Shown: one piece after another, positions 45,537-58,020 of the stretch
How the letters are laid out: the number at the start of each line of letters is the position of its first letter
Numbering within the stretch: the first letter of the stretch is position 1
Origin: Babylonia areolata
Lineage: Eukaryota; Mollusca; Gastropoda; Neogastropoda; Buccinidae
Length of the DNA: 64,000 nucleotides
Assembly (NCBI RefSeq): GCF_041734735.1
Contig: NC_134910.1
Coordinates: 13,181,257-13,245,256 of the forward strand
Reading direction: 5' to 3'
The notes under the pieces: model-generated
Database searches by the model: none
Told to the model about the DNA's origin: nothing
The model's input: the letters and a program-made list of their open reading frames with translations, nothing else
Program-made: the position numbers and the translations under genes

Positions 45537-48500
45537 CATTCTACATCCTGTCATACCCCCTATGACTTCCATTCTACACCCTGTCATACCCCCTGTGACT
45601 ACCATTCTACACCCTGTCATACCCCCTGTGCCTGCTATTCTACACCATGTCATACCCCCTCTGACTACCATTCTACACCCTGTCATACCCCCTGTGACTA
45701 CCATTCTACACCCTGTCATACCCCCTATGACTACCATTCTACACCCTGTCATACCCCATGTGACTACCATTCTACACCCTATCATACCCCCTCTGACTAC
45801 AAATTCTACACCATATCATACCCCCTCTGACTACAAATTCTACAGTCTGTCATACTCCTGCGACTACCACTCTACACCCTGTCATACCCCATGTGACTAC
45901 CATTCTACACCCTATCATACCCCCTCTGACTACAAATTCTACACCCTATCATACCCCCTCTGACTACAAATTCTAGAGTCTGTCATACCCCTGCAACTAC
46001 CACTCTACACCCTGTCATACCCCATGTGACTACCATTCTACACCCTATCATACCCCCTCTGACTACAAATTCTACAGTCTGTCATACCCCTGCGACTACC
46101 ATTCTACACCCAATCATAACCCCCGTGACTACCGTTCTGCACCCTATCATACCCCATGTGACTACCATTCTGCACCATATCATACCCGCTCTGACTCCCA
46201 TTCTACACCCTATCATACCCCCTGCGACTACCATGCTACACCCTATCATACTCCCTCTGACTACCATTCTACACACTGTCATAACCCCTGCGACTAACCA
46301 CTCTACACCCTGTCATACCCATTGTAACTACCATTCTACACCATATCATGACCCCCGTGACTACCATTCTACACCCTATCATACCCCTGTGACTACCATT
46401 CTACACCCTATCATAACCCCTATGACTGCCATTCTGCAACCTATCATACCCCCCGTAACTACTATTCTACACCCTGTCATAACCCTTGAGACTACCATTC
46501 TACAAACCATCATACCCCCTGTGACTACCATTCTATACCCCATCATATACCCAGTGACTACCATTCTACACCCTATCATAACCCATGACTGCCATTTTAA
46601 ATCCTGTCATACCCCCCTGTGACTACCTTTCTACACCCTGTCATACCCCCTGTCAGTACCATTCCACACCCTATCATACCCACTATGACTACAATTCTAC
46701 ACCCTATCATACCCCCTCTGACCACCATTTTACACCCTGTTGTACCCCCTATGACTACCATTCTACTCTCAATCATACCCTCCGTGACTACCATTCTGCA
46801 CACTATCATACCCCCCGTGACGACCATCCTACACTCTGTCATATCCGCTGTGACTACCATTCTACACCCTATCATACCCCCTGTGACTACCGTTCTACAC
46901 CCTATCATACCCCCTGTGACTACCATTCTACACTCTATCATACCCCCCTGTGACTACCATTCTACATCCTGTCATACCGCATGTGACTACCATTCTACAC
47001 TCTATCATACCCCCTGTGACTACCGTTTTACACACTATCATACCCCCCTGTGACTACCATTCTACATCCTGTCATACCGCATGTGACTACCATTCTACAC
47101 CCTATCATACCCCCTGTCACTACCATTCTACACCCTATCATACCCCCTGTCACTACCATTCTACACCCTATCATACCCCATGTGACTACCATTCTGCACC
47201 ATATCATACCCGTTCTGACTACAATTCTACACCTGTGACTACCATTATACATCCTATCATACCCCTTGTGACTACCATTCTACACCCTATCATACCCCCC
47301 GTGACCACCATTTTAAAACCTATCATTTGTGACTATAATTTTACACCCTGTTATACCAATTTTGACTACCATTCTACACCCTATCTTACCCCCAGGAACT
47401 ACCATTCTACACCCTATCATACCACCCTTGACTACCATTCTACACCCTGAAATACCCTCTATGACTACCATTCTACACTCTATCATTTCCCCTATGACTA
47501 CCATTCTACACCCTGCCATACACATTGTGACTACTATTCTACACCCTGTTATACTCATTGTGACTACCATTCTACACCCTATCATACCCCCAGTGAATAC
47601 CATTCTACACCCTATCATACCCCCCGCGACTACCATTCTACATCCTGTCATACCACGGTGACTACCATTCTACACCCTATCATATCCCCTGTGACTACCA
47701 TTCTACACCCTGTCATACACCCTCTGATTACTATTCTACACCATATCATACCCCATGTGACTACCACCGTATCATACCCCTGTGACTACCATTCTATACC
47801 GTATCATACCCCGTTGTGACTACCATTCTATACTCTATTAAAACCACTATGACTACCATTCTAAACCCTATCATACCCCCTTGAGACTACCTTTCTACAC
47901 CCTGTCATACCCTCTGTGAGTACCATTCCACACCCTGTCATACCCCCTCTGACCATCATTCTACACCCTGTCGTACCTCCTATGACTATCATTCTTCTCC
48001 TAATCATACCCTCCGTGACTACCATTCTACACCCTATCATACACCCCTGTGACTATCATTCTACACCCTGTCATAACCCATTTGACTACCATTCTACACC
48101 CTGTCATACCCCCTGTGACTACCATTCTACACCCTATCATACCCCCTGTGACTACCATTCTACAGCCTATCATACGCCCTGTGACTACCATTCTACACCC
48201 TGTCATACCCCCTGTGACTACCATTCTACACCCTATCATAACCCATGTGACTACCATTCTACACCCTATCATACTCCATGTGACTACCATTCTACACCAT
48301 ATCATACCCCATGTGAGTACCATTCTACACCATATCATAACCCATGTGACTACCATTCTACACCCTGTCATACCCCATGTCACTACCATTCTACATCCTA
48401 TCATACCCCCTGTGACTACCATTCTACAGCCTATCATACGCCCTGTGACTACCATTCTACACCCTGTCATACCCCCTGTGATTACCATTCTTCACCCTAT

Positions 48501-49316
48501 CATACCCCCTGTGACTACCATTCTTCACCCTATCATACCCCCTGTGACTACCATTCTACACCCTATCATACCCCCGTGACTACCATTCTACACCCTATCA
48601 TACCCCTGTGATTACCTTTATTCACCCTATCATACCCCCTGTGATTACCATTCTACACCCTATCATACCCCCGTGACTACCATTCTACACCCTATCATAC
48701 CCCCTGTGACTACCATTCTTCACCCTATCATACCCCCTGTGATTACCATTCTTCACCCTATCATACGCCCTGTGACTACCATTCCATTCTTCACCCTGTC
48801 ATACCCCCTCTGACTACCATTTCATACCCTCTCATACTCTCTGTTACTACCATTCCATTCTGCACCCTATTTACCCCCTGTGACTACCATTCTACACCCC
48901 ATTATACCCCTTTTGACTATCATTCTACACCCTATCATACCCCTTGTGACCACCATTCTGCACCCTGTCATACCCCCTGTGACTACCATTCTACACCCTT
49001 TCATACCCCCTGTGTCTACCATTCCATTCTACACCCTGTCGTACCCACTGTGACTACCATTCCATTCTACACCCTGTCATACCCCCTGTGACTACCATTC
49101 CATTCTACACGCTGTCATACCCCCTGTGACTACCATTCCATTCTACACCCTGTCATACCCCCTGTGACTACCATTCCATTCTACACCCTGTCATACCCCC
49201 TGTGACTACCATTCCATTCTACACCCTGTCATACCTCCTGTGACTACCATTCCATTCTACACTCTGTCATACCCCCTGTCACTACCATTCCATTCTACAC
49301 CCTGTCATACCACCGT
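45537..49316 (+). repeat. 3.8-kb minisatellite E, about 33-bp unit, over 100 copies
   Basis: Unit: ACCATTCTACACCCTATCAT then ACCCCCTGTGACT. Length varies by 1-2 bp through C-run slippage. From about 49010 to 49310 the unit becomes 38 bp by an added CCATT, so the right edge is a younger sub-array. It starts about 230 bp after exon 18 and ends 117 bp before exon 19. Confidence 0.94.
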
Positions 49317-49433
49317 CTCTACCCCCCTCTCTTTGTACTTCAGTCATCGTTAAACATAAAAGTATGCCCACACAATCATTCCAAGTTGTTCCAAGTTTCA
49401 TGTTCTTCTGTGTTATGTTCAATCTCATTGCAG

Positions 49434-49517
49434 TTCTCAAAGCTGGGACGGAATGTTTTGGAGAAGGAAGAGGCTATTGTCAGGTCGGCACTGTTTGTGA
49501 TATCGATGGAGTCTGTC
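49434..49517 (+). CDS. Exon 19: cysteine-rich module 17 (short)
   Basis: This 84-nt, phase 1-1 exon has acceptor AATCTCATTGCAG and donor GTAAGT. It encodes LKAGTEC with cysteine spacing x7, x5, x5 and CQVGTVC. Spacing matches exons 62894 and 63557, suggesting shared origin of these three. Confidence 0.82.
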
Positions 49518-49854
49518 GTAAGTAATCATCATCATCATTATCATCATCGTCTTCATCATCATCAAAAAAACCCCAAAAAACAAAACAACTTCAGGTGTTT
49601 TTTTTTTTTTAGACCTCTAAGTAAGGCTGTCTTTCTCTCTTTTCCTGAATTTGTCGTCTGACTGCCTCCCTGTCTTTGTCTTTCTCTGTCTCTCTGTCTT
49701 TGTCTTTCTCTGTCTCTGTCTCTCTCTCTCTTTCTTGGTCTGTCGACCTATCTGTGTCTGTCAGTGTGTATGTGCATTCACAGCAGTGCGTTAATGTTAA
49801 TGCAAAGATAACAACGACTGGTTTTTTTGTTGGTTGTTTTTTTTCCAATTGCAG

Positions 49855-49935
49855 GTCTGAACCTTCATCAGAACTGTTCAGGCGAGGAGTCCAACTGTAG
49901 ACTGGACATCATCTGTGATTCATTGAAAAGATGCA
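49855..49935 (+). CDS. Exon 20: cysteine-rich module 18 (short)
   Basis: This 81-nt, phase 1-1 exon has acceptor TTTTCCAATTGCAG and donor GTGAGT. It encodes LNLHQNC with cysteine spacing x6, x5, x5; the usual Gly before the first and third cysteines is lost (RLDIIC). The intron to exon 19 is the shortest in the gene at 337 bp. Confidence 0.8.
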
Positions 49936-50294
49936 GTGAGTACACGGATGACATCTTTCTTGTACAACAGCTATGCTTCAATAAGGGGAAAGGGTGTGCT
50001 GTCCAGAAATACTTGGACTTGGCAAGCTGATGATGATGATGTTGTTAGGGAAAGTGATGGCATTTACTGACATCAGTGCTGATGGACAGGAATAGAATGG
50101 GGAGATAAAGAACACCACGTGTGTCAGATGGAGAGAGACAGATAGACAGACAGACAGACAGACAGAGAGAATGAATGAATGAATGAATGGTTTATTCACA
50201 CAGGCCATTGCCCCTCATGAAAGGGTGCCAGAAAAGACCACATTTGAGAAGAAAAAAAAAAGATGAAAATAGACAAGTCAAATATCTTACTTTG
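49936..50294 (+). other. Intron 20, proximal part
   Basis: (GACA)n at 50140-50166 and (GAAT)n at 50168-50186, otherwise single-copy. No exon. Confidence 0.5.
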
Positions 50295-50303
50295 TCCAGC
50301 GAT

Positions 50304-50660
50304 TGACGGGCGCAATAGCCGAGTGGTTAAAGCGTTGGACTGTCAATCTGAGGGTCCCGGGTTCGAATCACGGTGACGGCGCCTGGTGGGTAAAGGGTGG
50401 AGATTTTTACGATCTCCCAGGTCAACATATGTGCAGACCTGCTAGTGCCTGAACCCCCTTCGTGTGTATATGCAAGCAGAAGATCAAATACGCACGTTAA
50501 AGATCCTGTAATCCATGTCAGCGTTCGGTGGGTTATGGAAACAAGAACATACCCAGCATGCACACCCCCGAAAACGGAGTATGGCTGCCTACATGGCGGG
50601 GTAAAAACGGTCATACACGTAAAAGCCCACTCGTGTGCATACGAGTGAACGCAGAAGAAG
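50304..50660 (+). mobile_element. SINE family 1, complete copy with target-site duplication
   Basis: It starts TGACGGGCGCAATAGCCGAG, has B box GGGTTCGAATC, and ends with a short (GAA)n tail. Flanked by the 9-bp direct repeat TCCAGCGAT at 50295-50303 and 50661-50669. Few differences from the copy at 13786, so the family was active recently. Confidence 0.88.
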
Positions 50661-50669
50661 TCCAGCGAT

Positions 50670-50915
50670 ATACCCTCAGCTTAGTAGTACACAGTACAAA
50701 TAAATAACATTTGCATATTTAACCACACTCAGTAAAGTTATGCACGTGGCAGCAAGTCGTACACAGTACAGATAGATAACACTTGTTTATTTAACTACAC
50801 TCTGTAAAGTTATACACGTGGCATCAGAAGTGGCACAAGATTGACAGGTTACTTTACAACGTAAAGATTGGATCGAAGCTTAAACGCTTTGTACAGATAA
50901 CTTGATAGATACTCA

Positions 50916-50950
<35 letters not shown>

Positions 50951-51726
50951 GGACCACAATGATTTCAGGGGACTGTGTGCCATCATTCAGATTTTATTTG
51001 AGGAGTGTTTGGTTTGGGGAAAACAAGGTGAAAGAAGTCTCTCTGGCTGACTATACGTGTTTCGTGTGTTTCAGTAAATGGTCTGCCCTGTTTCTCTGCC
51101 TGCGTTTATTGATAAAATGGCAAAATAAATTATATTAAGATTGGGCAAAGTGAAATCCAACTGAACTCATATTTCACGCAGATTTTACATTCTGCTGAAA
51201 TTATGTGTACGAATATTATAAAGTGAAACAAGTCTATCTGGCTGTATGTCAGTAAAATGGACTGCCGTCTTCTTCTGACAGTGTTAAGTAATGCAAATTT
51301 ATTACACAATAAATGATATAAAGGAAGGGCAAAATGGTATCCAACTTATTTATTTCATGCAGATTTTACATTCTGCTGAGATTATGTGCGCGGATATCAT
51401 TGGGGGTTTTTGTTGGTTTTTCTTTTCCATAAAGGATTTTCAGTATTCCAGTTCGAGTCTCAGTAAGTTTCTTAAACCAAACAGGGAGAAGAATACTGAG
51501 TCCCCTAATCTGGTCAATTGTACATTCCCGACAGAATTAGTTGACATATTCTGTCTCTGTCTGTCTAATTCTGTCTGTGTGTCTCTGTCTTTTTCTGTCT
51601 GTCTCTCACACAACCCCCCTTCTCCCCCCGCACCCCCCCATCCCCCGCCCTCCACCCTGTACAAAACCAGCTGTTGTCCACACATTAGCGTCAGACATGA
51701 TATCCTTCCAATGATAATGTCACCAG
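50670..51726 (+). other. Intron 20, distal part
   Basis: Two tandem duplications: about 82 bp at 50685-50845 (GTACACAGTACA...GTTATxCACGTGGCA) and about 185 bp at 51025-51400 (GCAGATTTTACATTCTGCTG in both copies). (AG)n at 50921-50947. C-rich run at 51610-51650. No exon. Confidence 0.55.
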
Positions 51727-51843
51727 AACTCAAACCAGGAAACTCGTGTAGAAGTGACGAGGAATGCATGGCCGGGGCACACTGTGACAACGGTACCTGT
51801 GTCTGCACTGAGACAGTCAGTACACTGAAAGAGGGCATCTGTG
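51727..51843 (+). CDS. Exon 21: EB module 19 (long, first of pair 3)
   Basis: This 117-nt, phase 1-1 exon has acceptor AATGTCACCAG and donor GTGAGC. It encodes LKPGNSC and six cysteines with spacing x5, x5, x4, x1, x11 then Gly. The 3' two-thirds of the exon, its donor and a following (GT)n tract are repeated eight more times in the intron (51844-52795). Those copies have no AG acceptor, so they are not independent exons, but each keeps a usable-looking donor. Confidence 0.82.
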
Positions 51844-51849
51844 GTGAGC

Positions 51850-51881
<32 letters not shown>

Positions 51882-51953
51882 GTAACTGTGACAACGGTAC
51901 CTGTGTCTGCACTGAGACAGTCAGTACACTGAAAGAGGGCACCTGTGGTGAAC

Positions 51954-52002
<49 letters not shown>

Positions 52003-52069
52003 TAACTGTGACAACGGTACCTGTGTCTGCACTGAGACAGTACACTGAAAGAGGGCACCTGTGGTGAAC

Positions 52070-52120
<51 letters not shown>

Positions 52121-52191
52121 TAACTGTGACAACGGTACCTGTGTCTGCACTGAGACAGTCAGTACACTGAAAGAGGGCACCTGTGGTGAGC

Positions 52192-52230
<39 letters not shown>

Positions 52231-52302
52231 TAACTGTGACAACGGTACCTGTGTCTGCACTGAGACAGTCAGTACACTGAAAGAGGGCACCTGTGGTGAG
52301 CA

Positions 52303-52348
<46 letters not shown>

Positions 52349-52516
52349 TAACTGTGACAACGGTACCTGTGTCTGCACTGAGACAGTCAGTACACTGAAA
52401 GAGGGCACCTGTGGTGAGCGCTATGTGTGTGTGTGTGTGTGTGGTAACTGTGACAACGGTACCTGTGTCTGCACTGAGACAGTCAGTACACTGAAAGAGG
52501 GTACCTGTGGTGAGCG

Positions 52517-52555
<39 letters not shown>

Positions 52556-52638
52556 TGTGTGTGTGGTAAATGTGACAACGGTACCTGTGTCTGCACTGAG
52601 ACAGTCAGTACACTGGAAGAGGGCACCTGTGGTGAGCG

Positions 52639-52676
<38 letters not shown>

Positions 52677-52747
52677 TAAATGTGACAACGGTACCTGTGT
52701 CTGCACTGAGACAGTCAGTACACTGAAAGAGGGCAGCTGTGGTGAGC

Positions 52748-52795
<48 letters not shown>
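51844..52795 (+). repeat. Array F: eight partial copies of exon 21 joined by (GT)n
   Basis: Copies begin near 51881, 52003, 52121, 52231, 52349, 52443, 52567 and 52676. Each holds the exon segment coding CDNGTCVCTETVSTLKEG and the end C-G, plus the donor GTGAGC or GTGAAC, then (GT)10-25. The second copy lacks a TCAG. None has an upstream AG, so they cannot be separate exons as they stand. Confidence 0.9.
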
Positions 52796-52800
<5 letters not shown>

Positions 52801-53089
52801 TCGCGTACGTGTGTGTATTTTTGTATGTGTACCTGTATATTTGTGTATGTATACATGTTTGAATGCTGAGGTGCGCTCTCGCATGTGTGTTCGTGTGTAT
52901 GTGTGTCTGTGGTGTATCTGTCTTTGTGTCCTGCATGCAGGACAGTCTCGACATGCATTGACCCTGGGTCCATGGCCATGTCCCGACTTTCAGTAGCCGC
53001 GCCCCCGTGCCTCCGAGGAAGGTTTTTGAGCCAGAGGCTAGGACAAGGACAGTCTGATATTAAACCTACGACCTGAGGACCTCACTGTC

Positions 53090-56000
53090 ACCGTCCCAGC
53101 TTGCTAGGCTATGGCAGATGAACCACGGGTGTAAAGGGTGGGGCCAGTACTGCGCACACTGCACTCCACCTAAAAATTCCATTGCGCAGGCTTGAAGGAC
53201 ACGTCCACGTCCGCGCCACCAACTATTCCAAGCCCTGTAGCGATGGGAAAGGGGCGAAAACGGCAGGTGGAAGATGTCACTGGAAGCCGCAGTTCCAATC
53301 CTGCATGCAGGCGGTTCAGGATATTGGTCGCCTGATTGTTGACCCGGAGGTGACAGCATCACTCGGCAGCACCCTGAATGACCAAGCAGCCTTTTCTAGG
53401 GACAGCACTGCTTGCTCCACACGGAGAGGGGCCTAGAAAAGGTGGTCCAAACAAATGCTCATCTCCATACCCCCCAGTTGGCTAGCCGCGGTCAACGGGC
53501 ATCTCCAAACGCGGTCGAACAACAATAGAGAAGAAAAGGCCGGCACCTGCCTCACAATTAGGTGCAAAAGGACTAAAGGTAGCATGCTGGAGCATCCGAA
53601 CCATGCGTGACTCTGCAGACAGCAACCACCCAGAAAGGCGTTCCGCTCTAGTCGCACACGAACTTCAGAGACTGAACATTGACATTGCTGCCGTCAGCGA
53701 AGTCCGCTTTGCAGGGAAAGGCAGCCTCCAGGAACACGGCGCTGGGTACACCCTCTACTGGTCAGGCAAGCCAGAGACCGAGAGACGCCTTTATGGCGTA
53801 GGCTTTATGGTCAGGAGCACCATTGCCTCCAAGCTTGAAAACCTGCCAACAGGACACTCAGACCGAATTATGTCCATGCGCCTCCCACTACGGAACAAAC
53901 AGCATGCCACTCTGTTCAGCGTGTACGCTCCAACCCTCCAAGCGGACCCCACAGAAAAGGTCAAGTTTTACACTGATCTGCGCAACCTCGTTCAGAACAC
54001 CCCTGCTGACGACAAGGTCATCATCCTTGGCGACTTCAATGCCAGAGTTGGCCAAGATTCAGAAGCCTGGAAAGGAGTCCTTGGCAAGCATGGCGTTGGT
54101 AATTGCAACGACAATGGGCGCCTTCTTCTCGAGTTCTGTGCAGAGCAGCAGTTTACCATCACCAACACCATTTTCCAGCAGAAGGACAGCCTGAAGACAA
54201 CGTGGATGCATCCTCGGTCCAAACATTGGCACCTCATTGATTACATCCTGATGCGCCAGAGAGACGTACGAGACGTCCTACACACCCGAGTGATGCCCAG
54301 CGCGGAGTGTCATACTGACCACCGCCTCGTCCGCAGCAAGCTCAGGCTCCACTTCAAGCCCAAACCAAAGAAAGGAGGAGCTCCTAGGAAGAAATTCCAG
54401 GTCGGCAACTTTCAGTCAGCTGAAGTGAAAGCTGAATTCCAGGCGAAGCTTCAGGACAAACTTGAAGACCCCAGTTGCCCCACAGACCCCTCTCCAGAAG
54501 CACTATGGGCACAGCTGAAATCAGCCATCCTGCAGTCCTCTGAAGAAGTCCTAGGGTTCTCGTCGAAAAAGAACAAGGACTGGTTTGACGAAAACAACCA
54601 GGAGATCCAAGAATTGCTGGCGAAGAAGAGATCAGCCCACCAGGCTCACCTTGCACAACCGTCTTGTCCGGTGAAGAAAGCAACCTTCCGGCTCATATGC
54701 AGCAACCTCCAGCGCAAGCTTCGTGAGATTCAAAATGGGTGGTGGACCAACCTGGCAGAGAGGGCTCAGCTTTGTGCAGACACTGGTGACTACCGGGGCC
54801 TATACGAAGCCTTGAAGGCGGTGTACGGTCCCTCATACCAGGTCCAGAGTCCTTTGCGCAGCGCAGACGGCCAGGCGCTCTTCACAGACAAGACGTCGAT
54901 CCTGAACAGGTGGTCGGAACATTTCCAGGCCCTCTTCAGCGCCAACCGCACGGTTCAAGACTCGGCAATTCTCCGCATCCCACAACAGCCAGTGAAATTA
55001 CAACTGGACGAGCTACCAACCCTAGAAGAGACTGTCAAGGCCATTGAACAGCTGAAATGTGGCAAGGCAGCAGGGGTTGACGGAATTCCGCCGGAGGTGT
55101 GGAAGAATGGAGGCCCAGCACTACACTCCAAACTCCACAACCTCTTTGTCTGCTGCTGGGAGCAAGGCAAACTACCACAGGACCTCCGTGACGCAGTCAT
55201 CATCACCCTGTATAAAAACAAGGGAGAAAAGTCGGACTGCTCCAACTACAGGGGGATAACTCTGCTCTCCATCGCAGGCAAGATCCTCGCCAGAGTCCTC
55301 CTAAATCGGCTGGTGCCTACTATCGCCGAAGAACATCTCCCAGAGAGTCAGTGTGGCTTTAGAGCCAACAGAGGCACCACTGACATGGTCTTCGTTCTCA
55401 GACAGCTACAAGAAAAATGTCGGGAACAGAACAAAGGACTGTATGCGACATTCGTCGATCTCACGAAAGCTTTCGACACCGTGAGCAGAAAAGGTCTGTG
55501 GGAGATCATGAAACGTCTAGGATGCCCCCCAAAATTCCTCAGCATGGTCATCCAACTACATGAGGAACAGCGTGGACAGGTCAGACACAGCAACGACCTT
55601 TCAGAGCCCTTCCCAATTGGAAATGGAGTGAAACAAGGTTGTGTCCTCGCGCCGACCCTCTTCACGATCTTCTTCAGCATGATGCTCCAACAGGCCACTG
55701 AAGATCTTGGCGACGACGACGGTATCTTCATCAGATACCGCACTGATGGCAGCCTATTCAACCTGAGGCGGCTACAGGCCCACACCAAGACACTGGAGCA
55801 ACTCATCAGAGAGCTTCTGTTTGCCGACGATGCTGCCCTCGTCGCCCATACAGAAGCGGCCCTGCAGCGTATAACGTCCTGCTTCGCAGAGGCTGCGCAG
55901 CTCTTCGGCCTAGAAGTCAGTCTGAAAAAGACGGAAGTTCTCCACCAGCCTGCCCCACAGGAAGAATTCCACGCTCCTCACATCAACATCGGTGAGACAG

Positions 56001-56813
56001 AGCTGAAGTCGGTCCACCAGTTCAGCTACCTAGGCTGCACCATCTCGTCTGACGCCAAGATCGACAAGGAGATCGACAACAGACTTGCAAAGGCAAACAG
56101 CGCATTCGGCAGGCTGTACAAGAGAGTGTGGAACAACAAACACCTGAAGAAAGACACAAAGATCAGCGTGTACAGAGCTGTTGTACTGCCCACCCTGTTG
56201 TATGGCTCCGAAACCTGGGTCACCTACCGGCACCACATACGACTGCTTGATCGCTTCCACCAGCGCTGCCTTCGCACCATCCTCAGCATCCACTGGAGTG
56301 ACTACATCACAAATGTCGAGGTCTTGGAGCAGGCAAAGACTATCAGCATCGAGGCAGTGCTGCTAAAGACCCAGCTACGTTGGGCAGGGCACGTGTCCAG
56401 GATGGAGGACCACCGCCTGCCCAAGATCGCGCTGTATGGCGAACTGTCCACTGGCCACCGTGACAGAGGAGCACCCAAGAAGAGATACAAAGACTCCTTG
56501 AAGAAAGCTCTCGGTGCCTGTCACATTGACCATCGCCAGTGGTCCGCAGTAGCCGCTGATCGAGAGACCTGGCGACGCACCATCCACCAAGCTGTCTCCT
56601 CCTTCGAAAACAACCGCAGGGCCAGCCTTGAGGACAAACGCAGAAGGAGGAAGAACCACGACGCTGCAGCCGCGAACCCAGACCAGACTTTCCCTTGCAA
56701 CCGCTGCGGCCGACTCTGCTTTTCCCGCATTGGCCTTGTCAGCCATGAGCGTGCCTGCATCAGACGTGGACAACGCCCTTCCTAGATCTTCGTCAGCGAA
56801 GCCAGGCCATGAT
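53090..56813 (+). mobile_element. LINE with a 1060-codon open reading frame (endonuclease, RT, C2H2 finger)
   Basis: One frame from 53603 to 56785 with no stop. Endonuclease: GDFNARVG near residue 145, HWHLIDYIL near 210, TDHRLV near 234. [78 protein letters not shown]-terminus: a finger C-x2-C-x12-H-x4-C. The frame is open upstream of the ATG from about 53485 and encodes VACWSIRT just before it, where relatives read TWNVRT; the motif I Asn is Ser here and the listed ATG leaves this strand out. 5' untranslated part from about 53090. Nearly whole, young insertion, sense to the host gene. Confidence 0.88.
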
Positions 56814-56903
56814 GTCTTTGTGTGTGTGTGCTTGTTGTGTGTGTGTGTGAGAGAGAGACCAGCTCACAGAAAAGAACATTACCTGACGTGTCTCACTACA
56901 CAG

Positions 56904-57038
56904 AGCTGAACGAAGGCCTTCCGGGCGCTAAATGCACGGAGGCTGGTGTGTGTGAGGACACACGTTCTCAGTGCAACGCAGACGGCGTGTGTCAGTGTCA
57001 TCCTGAGTACGCCCCTGACGCCAGACATCTGTCATGCT
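56904..57038 (+). CDS. Exon 22: EB module 20 (long, second of pair 3)
   Basis: This 135-nt, phase 1-1 exon has acceptor CTCACTACACAG and donor GTGAGT. It encodes LNEGLPGAKC and six cysteines with spacing x5, x6, x5, x1, x12. The last exon bases and donor (TGTCATGCT|GTGAGTGG) are the seed of a 30-bp minisatellite running to 58020. The frame stays open through that array to 57475, so use of a downstream donor would extend this module by multiples of 8 or 10 residues. The end given here assumes use of the first donor. Confidence 0.8.
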
Positions 57039-58020
57039 GTGAGTGGAAACCCCTGACCCTGTCATGCTGTGAGTGGAAACCCCTGACCCTGTCATGCTGT
57101 GAGTGGAAACCCCTGACCCTGTCATGCTGTGAGTGGCTAACCCTGTCATGCTGTGAGTGGAAACCCCTGACCCTGTCATGCTGTGAGTGGAAACCCCTAA
57201 CCCTGTCATGCTGTGAGTGGCTAACCCTGTCATGCTGTGAGTGGAAACCCCTGACCCTGTCATGCTGTGAGTGGAAACCCCTGACCCTGTCATGCTGTGA
57301 GTGGAAACCCCTAACCCTGTCATGCTGTGAGTGGCTAACCCTGTCATGCTGTGAGTGGAAACCCCTGACCCTGTCATGCTGTGAGTGGAAACCCCTAACC
57401 CTGTCATGCTGTGAGTGGAAACCCCTGACCCTGTCATGCTGTGAGTGGAAAACCCCTAACCCTGTCATACTGTGAGTGGCTAACCCTGTCATGCTGAGTG
57501 GAAACCCCTAACCCTGTCATGCTGTGAGTGGAAACCCCTAACCCTGTCATGCTGAGTGGAAACCCCTAACCCTGTCATGCTGTGAGTGGAAACCCCTAAC
57601 CCTGTCATGCTGTGAGTGGCTAACCCTGTCATGCTGTGAGTGGAAACCCCTGACCCTGTCATGCTGTGAGTGCAAACCCCTAACCCTGTCATGCTGAGTG
57701 CAAACCCCTAACCCTGTCATGCTGTGAGTGGAAACCCCTAACCCTGTCATGCTGTGAGTGGAAACCCCTAACCCTGTCATGCTGAGTGGAAACCCCTAAC
57801 CCTGTCATGCTGTGAGTGGCTAACCCTGTCATGCTGTGAGTGGAAACCCCTGACCCTGTCATGCTGAAACCCCTGACCCTGTCATGCTGTGAGTGGAAAC
57901 CCCTAACCCTGTCATGCTGTGAGTGGAAACCCCTAACCCTGTCATGCTGTGAGTGGAAACCCCTGACCCTGTCATGCTGTGAGTGGCTAACCCTGTCATG
58001 CTGTGAGTGGAAACCCCTCA
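57030..58020 (+). repeat. Minisatellite G: 30/24-bp unit carrying the exon 22 splice donor, about 33 copies
   Basis: The long unit is GTGAGTGGAAACCCCTGACC plus CTGTCATGCT; the short unit is GTGAGTGGCTAACCCTGTCA plus TGCT. Every unit repeats the exon 22 end and donor context CATGCT|GTGAGTGG, except some that read CATGCT|GAGTGG and have lost the GT. Units of 30 and 24 bp are both multiples of 3. Confidence 0.95.

Noticed and set aside
45522-48611. Open frames of up to 231 codons reading HPIIPPVTTIL or YHTPCDYHST
   Set aside because: Pure translation of the 33-bp tandem repeat, in several frames and on both strands.
51881-52750. Eight extra exons in the array after exon 21
   Set aside because: No AG acceptor precedes any copy, since each follows (GT)n directly; treated as repeat copies of the exon's 3' part.
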